Shown: piece after piece, positions 61,779 through 64,000 of the stretch | Layout: the number at the start of each line of letters is the position of its first letter | How positions within the stretch are numbered: position 1 is the stretch's first letter | From: Crossaster papposus | Lineage: Eukaryota > Echinodermata > Asteroidea > Velatida > Solasteridae | Length of the DNA: 64,000 bases | Assembly: GCA_037893245.1 (NCBI GenBank) | Contig: JBAIAA010000094.1 | Coordinates: 868,001 to 932,000, forward strand | Reading direction: 5' to 3' | The notes under the pieces: generated by a model | The model's database searches: none | Told to the model about the DNA's origin: nothing | What the model saw: the letters and a program-made list of their open reading frames with translations, nothing else | Program-made: the position numbers and the translations under genes

Positions 61779-63095
61779 AGTCTCACAGTTTGGGTCCTTT
61801 CCATTGAGAAAGTTGGCAATATTTTGGCTCAGATGTCGAGCTGGTGAGTGTCTCTTCATTCTCAAACAACGTTGAGGTTCGCAGCTCAAACATAAGTCGA
61901 GAACATTATCCTCATTCGCAGCCATGTTTTCTTATGTGTATCTATGTACACATGTATTGTCGCATTGGCCTAGGTCGCCAGTGGCATGACGCATGAGTCT
62001 CACAGTTTGGGTCCTTTCCATTGAGAAAGTTGGCAATATTTTGGCTCAGATGTCGAGCTGGTGAGTGTCTCTTCATTCTTGAACAACGTTGAGGTTCGCA
62101 GCTCAAATATAAGTCGAGAAAATTATCCTCATTCGCAGCCATGTTTTCTTATGTGTAATTATGTACACGTGTATTGCCGTATTGGCCTAGGTCGCCAGTG
62201 CCCTGACGCATGAGTCTCACAGTTTGGGTTTTTTCCATGGAGAAATTTGGCAATATTTTGGCTCAGATGTCGAGCTGGTGAGTATCTCTTCATTCTCGAA
62301 CAACGTTGAGGTTCCCAGCTAAGATATAAGTCGAGAAAATAATCCTCATTCGCAGCCACCTTTTCTGATGTGTATGTTTGTACACGTGTATTGCCGCATA
62401 GGCCTATGCCGACAGTGGCCTGACGCATGAATCTCATAGTTTGGGTTTTTTCCAGTGAGAAATTTGGCAATATTTTGGCTCAGATGTTGAGCTGGTGAGT
62501 GTCTCTTCATTCTGGAACAAAGTTGAGTTTCGCAGCTCAGATATAAGTCGAGAAAATTATCCTCATTCGCAGCAATGTTTTCTTATGTGTATCTATGTAC
62601 ATGTGTATTGCCGCACTGGCCTATGTCGCCCGTGCCCTGACTCATGAGTCTCACAGTTTGGGTTCTTTCCATTGAAAAATTTGGCAATATTTTGGCTTAG
62701 ATGTCGAGCTGGAGAGTGTCTCTTCATTCTCGAACAACGTTGAGGTTCGCAGCTAAGATATAAGTCGAGAAAATTATCCTTATTCACAGCTACCTTTTAT
62801 TATGTGTATGTTTGTACACGTGTATTGCCGCATTGGCCTATGCCGCCAGTGCCCTGACGCATGAGTCTCACAGTTTGGGTTCTTTCTATTGAGAAATTTG
62901 GCAATAATTTGGCTCCGATGTCGAGCTGGTGAGTGTCTCTTCATTCTCGAAAAATGTTGAGGTTCGCAGCTCAAATATAAGTCGAAAAATTATCCTCATT
63001 CGCAGCCATGTTTTCTTATGTGTATCTATGTACACGTGTATTGCCGCATTGGCCTATGTTGCCAGTGCCCTGACGCATGAGTCTCACAGTTTGGG
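61779..63095 (+). repeat. 6-mer HOR (1301 bp), copy 2
   Basis: Near-exact second copy of the 1301-bp unit with the same one-base loss (about 62984) and the same rare variants. Ends where GGGTCC gives way to GGGTTC at about 63096. Confidence 0.85.
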
Positions 63096-64000
63096 TTCTT
63101 TCCATTGAGAAATTTGGCAATATTTTGGCTCAGATGTCGAGCTGGTGAGTGTCTCTTCATTCTCGAACAACGTTGAAGTTCGCAGCTCAAATATAAGTCG
63201 AGAAAATTATCCTCATTCGCAGCCACCTTTTCTGATGTGTATGTTTGTACACTTGTATTGCCGCATAGGCCTATGCCGTCAGTGCCCTGACGCATGGGTC
63301 GCACGGTTTGGTTTTTTTACAGTGAGAAATTTGGCAATATTTTGGCTCCGATGTCGAGCTGGTGAGTGTCTCTTCATTCTCGAACAACGTTGAGGTTCGC
63401 AGCTCAAATATAAGTCGAGAAAATTATCCTCATTCGCAGCCATGTTTTTGTATGTGTATCTATGTACACATGTATTGCCGCACTGGCCTATGTCGCCAGT
63501 GCCCTGACTCATGAGTCTCACAGTTTGGGTTCGTTCAATTGAGGAAGTTGGCAATATTTTGGCTCAGATGTCGAGCTGGAGAGTGTCTCTTCATTCTCGA
63601 ACAATGTTGAGGTTCGCAGCTCAAATATAAGTCGAGAACATTATCCTCATTCGCAGCCATGTTTTCTTATGTGTATCTATGTACACATGTATTGTCGCAT
63701 TGGCCTAGGTCGCCAGTGGCCTGACGCATGAGTCTCACAGTTTGGGTCCTTTCCATTGAGAAAGTTGGCAATATTTTGGCTCAGATGTCGAGCTGGTGAG
63801 TGTCTCTTCATTCTTGAACAACGTTGAGGTTCGCAGCTCAAATATAAGTCGAGAAAATTATCCTCATTCGCAGCCATGTTTTCTTATGTGTAATTATGTA
63901 CACGTGTATTGCCGTATTGGCCTAGGTCGCCAGTGCCCTGACGCATGAGTCTCACAGTTTGGGGTTTTTTCCATGGAGAAATTTGGCAATATTTTGGCTC
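63096..64000 (+). repeat. Array continuation to window edge
   Basis: An A-like unit, a B unit, an A unit and then, from about 63.65 kb, a repeat of 61.92-62.27 kb at offset 1735 (eight monomers minus 1 bp), including TGTAATTATGTACACG and TTCCATGGAG. The window ends inside a monomer, so the array goes on. Confidence 0.8.

Larger units (their letters stand above)
1..64000 (+). repeat. Tandem satellite array, 217-bp monomer, about 300 units
   Basis: The same roughly 217-bp sequence recurs head to tail from the first to the last base. Landmarks shared by nearly every monomer, in order: CCTCATTCGCAGC, a TGTACAC or TGCACAC block, TATTGCCGCA, GACGCATGAGTCTCAC or a close variant, AATTTGGCAATATTTTGGCT, GAGCTGGTGAGTGTCTCTTC, TCGAACAACGTTGAGG and ATAAGTCGAG. 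The phase used here starts at AAAATTATCC (positions 1, 218 and so on). All units point the same way. No unique DNA, other repeat family or gene interrupts the array, and both window edges cut through it, so its true length is larger. A typical unit is about 44% G+C. Such long complex satellites with higher-order structure are known from centromeric and pericentromeric heterochromatin; that location is inference here. The family is not one I recognise. Confidence 0.98.

Noticed and set aside
1-64000. CRISPR array
   Set aside because: Repeats are 217 bp, contiguous and without unique spacers, and no cas-like gene is present.
1-64000. CENP-B box
   Set aside because: TTCG occurs twice per monomer on the + strand and once on the - strand, but none is followed by the required A and CGGG at the right spacing.
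1-64000. Transposon or retroelement insertion within the array
   Set aside because: All length changes are accounted for by whole monomers, the 80-, 109- and 15-bp deletions and 1-2 bp indels. No foreign sequence, terminal repeats or target-site duplications were seen.
1-64000. tRNA, rRNA (5S) or snRNA gene repeat
   Set aside because: The monomer contains no recognisable A/B box pair with cloverleaf arms and does not resemble 5S or snRNA genes that I know.
1-64000. Telomeric or simple-sequence repeats
   Set aside because: No runs of TTAGGG-like or other short tandem units; the only low-complexity element is the T6-T9 tract in B units.
1-64000. Protein-coding tandem repeat gene (for example one giant repeat exon)
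   Set aside because: The monomer length is not divisible by three and truncated units of 137 bp change the frame again, so no frame stays open beyond about 170 codons.

Overview
The whole 64 kb window is one uninterrupted tandem satellite array. I find no host gene, RNA gene, transposon or unique sequence in it. The monomer is 217 bp; for example it starts with AAAATTATCC at position 1 and again at 218. The array holds roughly 300 monomer equivalents, all head to tail in one orientation, and it runs off both ends of the window. A typical monomer (30899-31115) is about 44% G+C, T-rich on the + strand, and carries about ten CpGs, close to the random expectation. The organism is a eukaryote, because complex satellites with higher-order repeats (HORs) of this kind are eukaryotic and typical of centromeric or other heterochromatin. 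The lack of CpG loss argues mildly against a heavily methylated vertebrate genome. I do not recognise the monomer family and cannot name a species.

Monomers fall into recurring subtypes, called here A to F. They differ at linked positions: ATGTTTTCTTATG or ACCTTTTCTGATG near the start, TACACGTGTA or TACACTTGTA, GCATTGGCC or GCATAGGCC, TTCTTTCCATTGAG or TTTTTTTCCAGTGAG, and CTCAGATG or CTCCGATG. Subtypes are arranged into HORs, and the HOR changes along the window. (1) 1-13.7 kb: an 18-monomer, 3588-bp HOR with two complete and nearly identical copies, a third broken by in-register jumps, then scrambled descendants. Only this region has the truncated monomers. (2) 13.7-16.5 kb: an irregular mosaic with 4-mer and 6-mer duplications. 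(3) 16.5-23.1 kb: an 8-mer HOR of about 1737 bp. (4) 23.5-36 kb: overlapping 4-, 6-, 7-, 9-, 10- and 12-mer duplications, nearly all exact multiples of 217 bp. (5) 36-40 kb: 8-mer and 4-mer repeats. (6) 40.25-51.4 kb: a 12-mer HOR of 2590/2591 bp that grows to a 13-mer of 2822 bp. (7) 51.8-58.5 kb: a 10-mer (2170 bp) overwritten by a 13-mer duplication (2821 bp). (8) 58.4-63.1 kb: 6-mer HORs of 1302 and 1301 bp, then a fragment of the same family to the end.

Nothing here works as a set of genes. The many short open frames on both strands are by-products of a repeat with few stop codons whose length is not a multiple of three. The features worth a second look are structural: subtype-specific perfect palindromes and a strong hairpin in B monomers, a branch point/polypyrimidine/AG - 39 nt - GTGAGT layout that looks like a pseudo-exon, a TATA-like element gained by one subtype, and a clear record of unequal exchange, local deletion and HOR replacement. 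All comparisons were made by eye from coordinates and sequence; no alignment was run.
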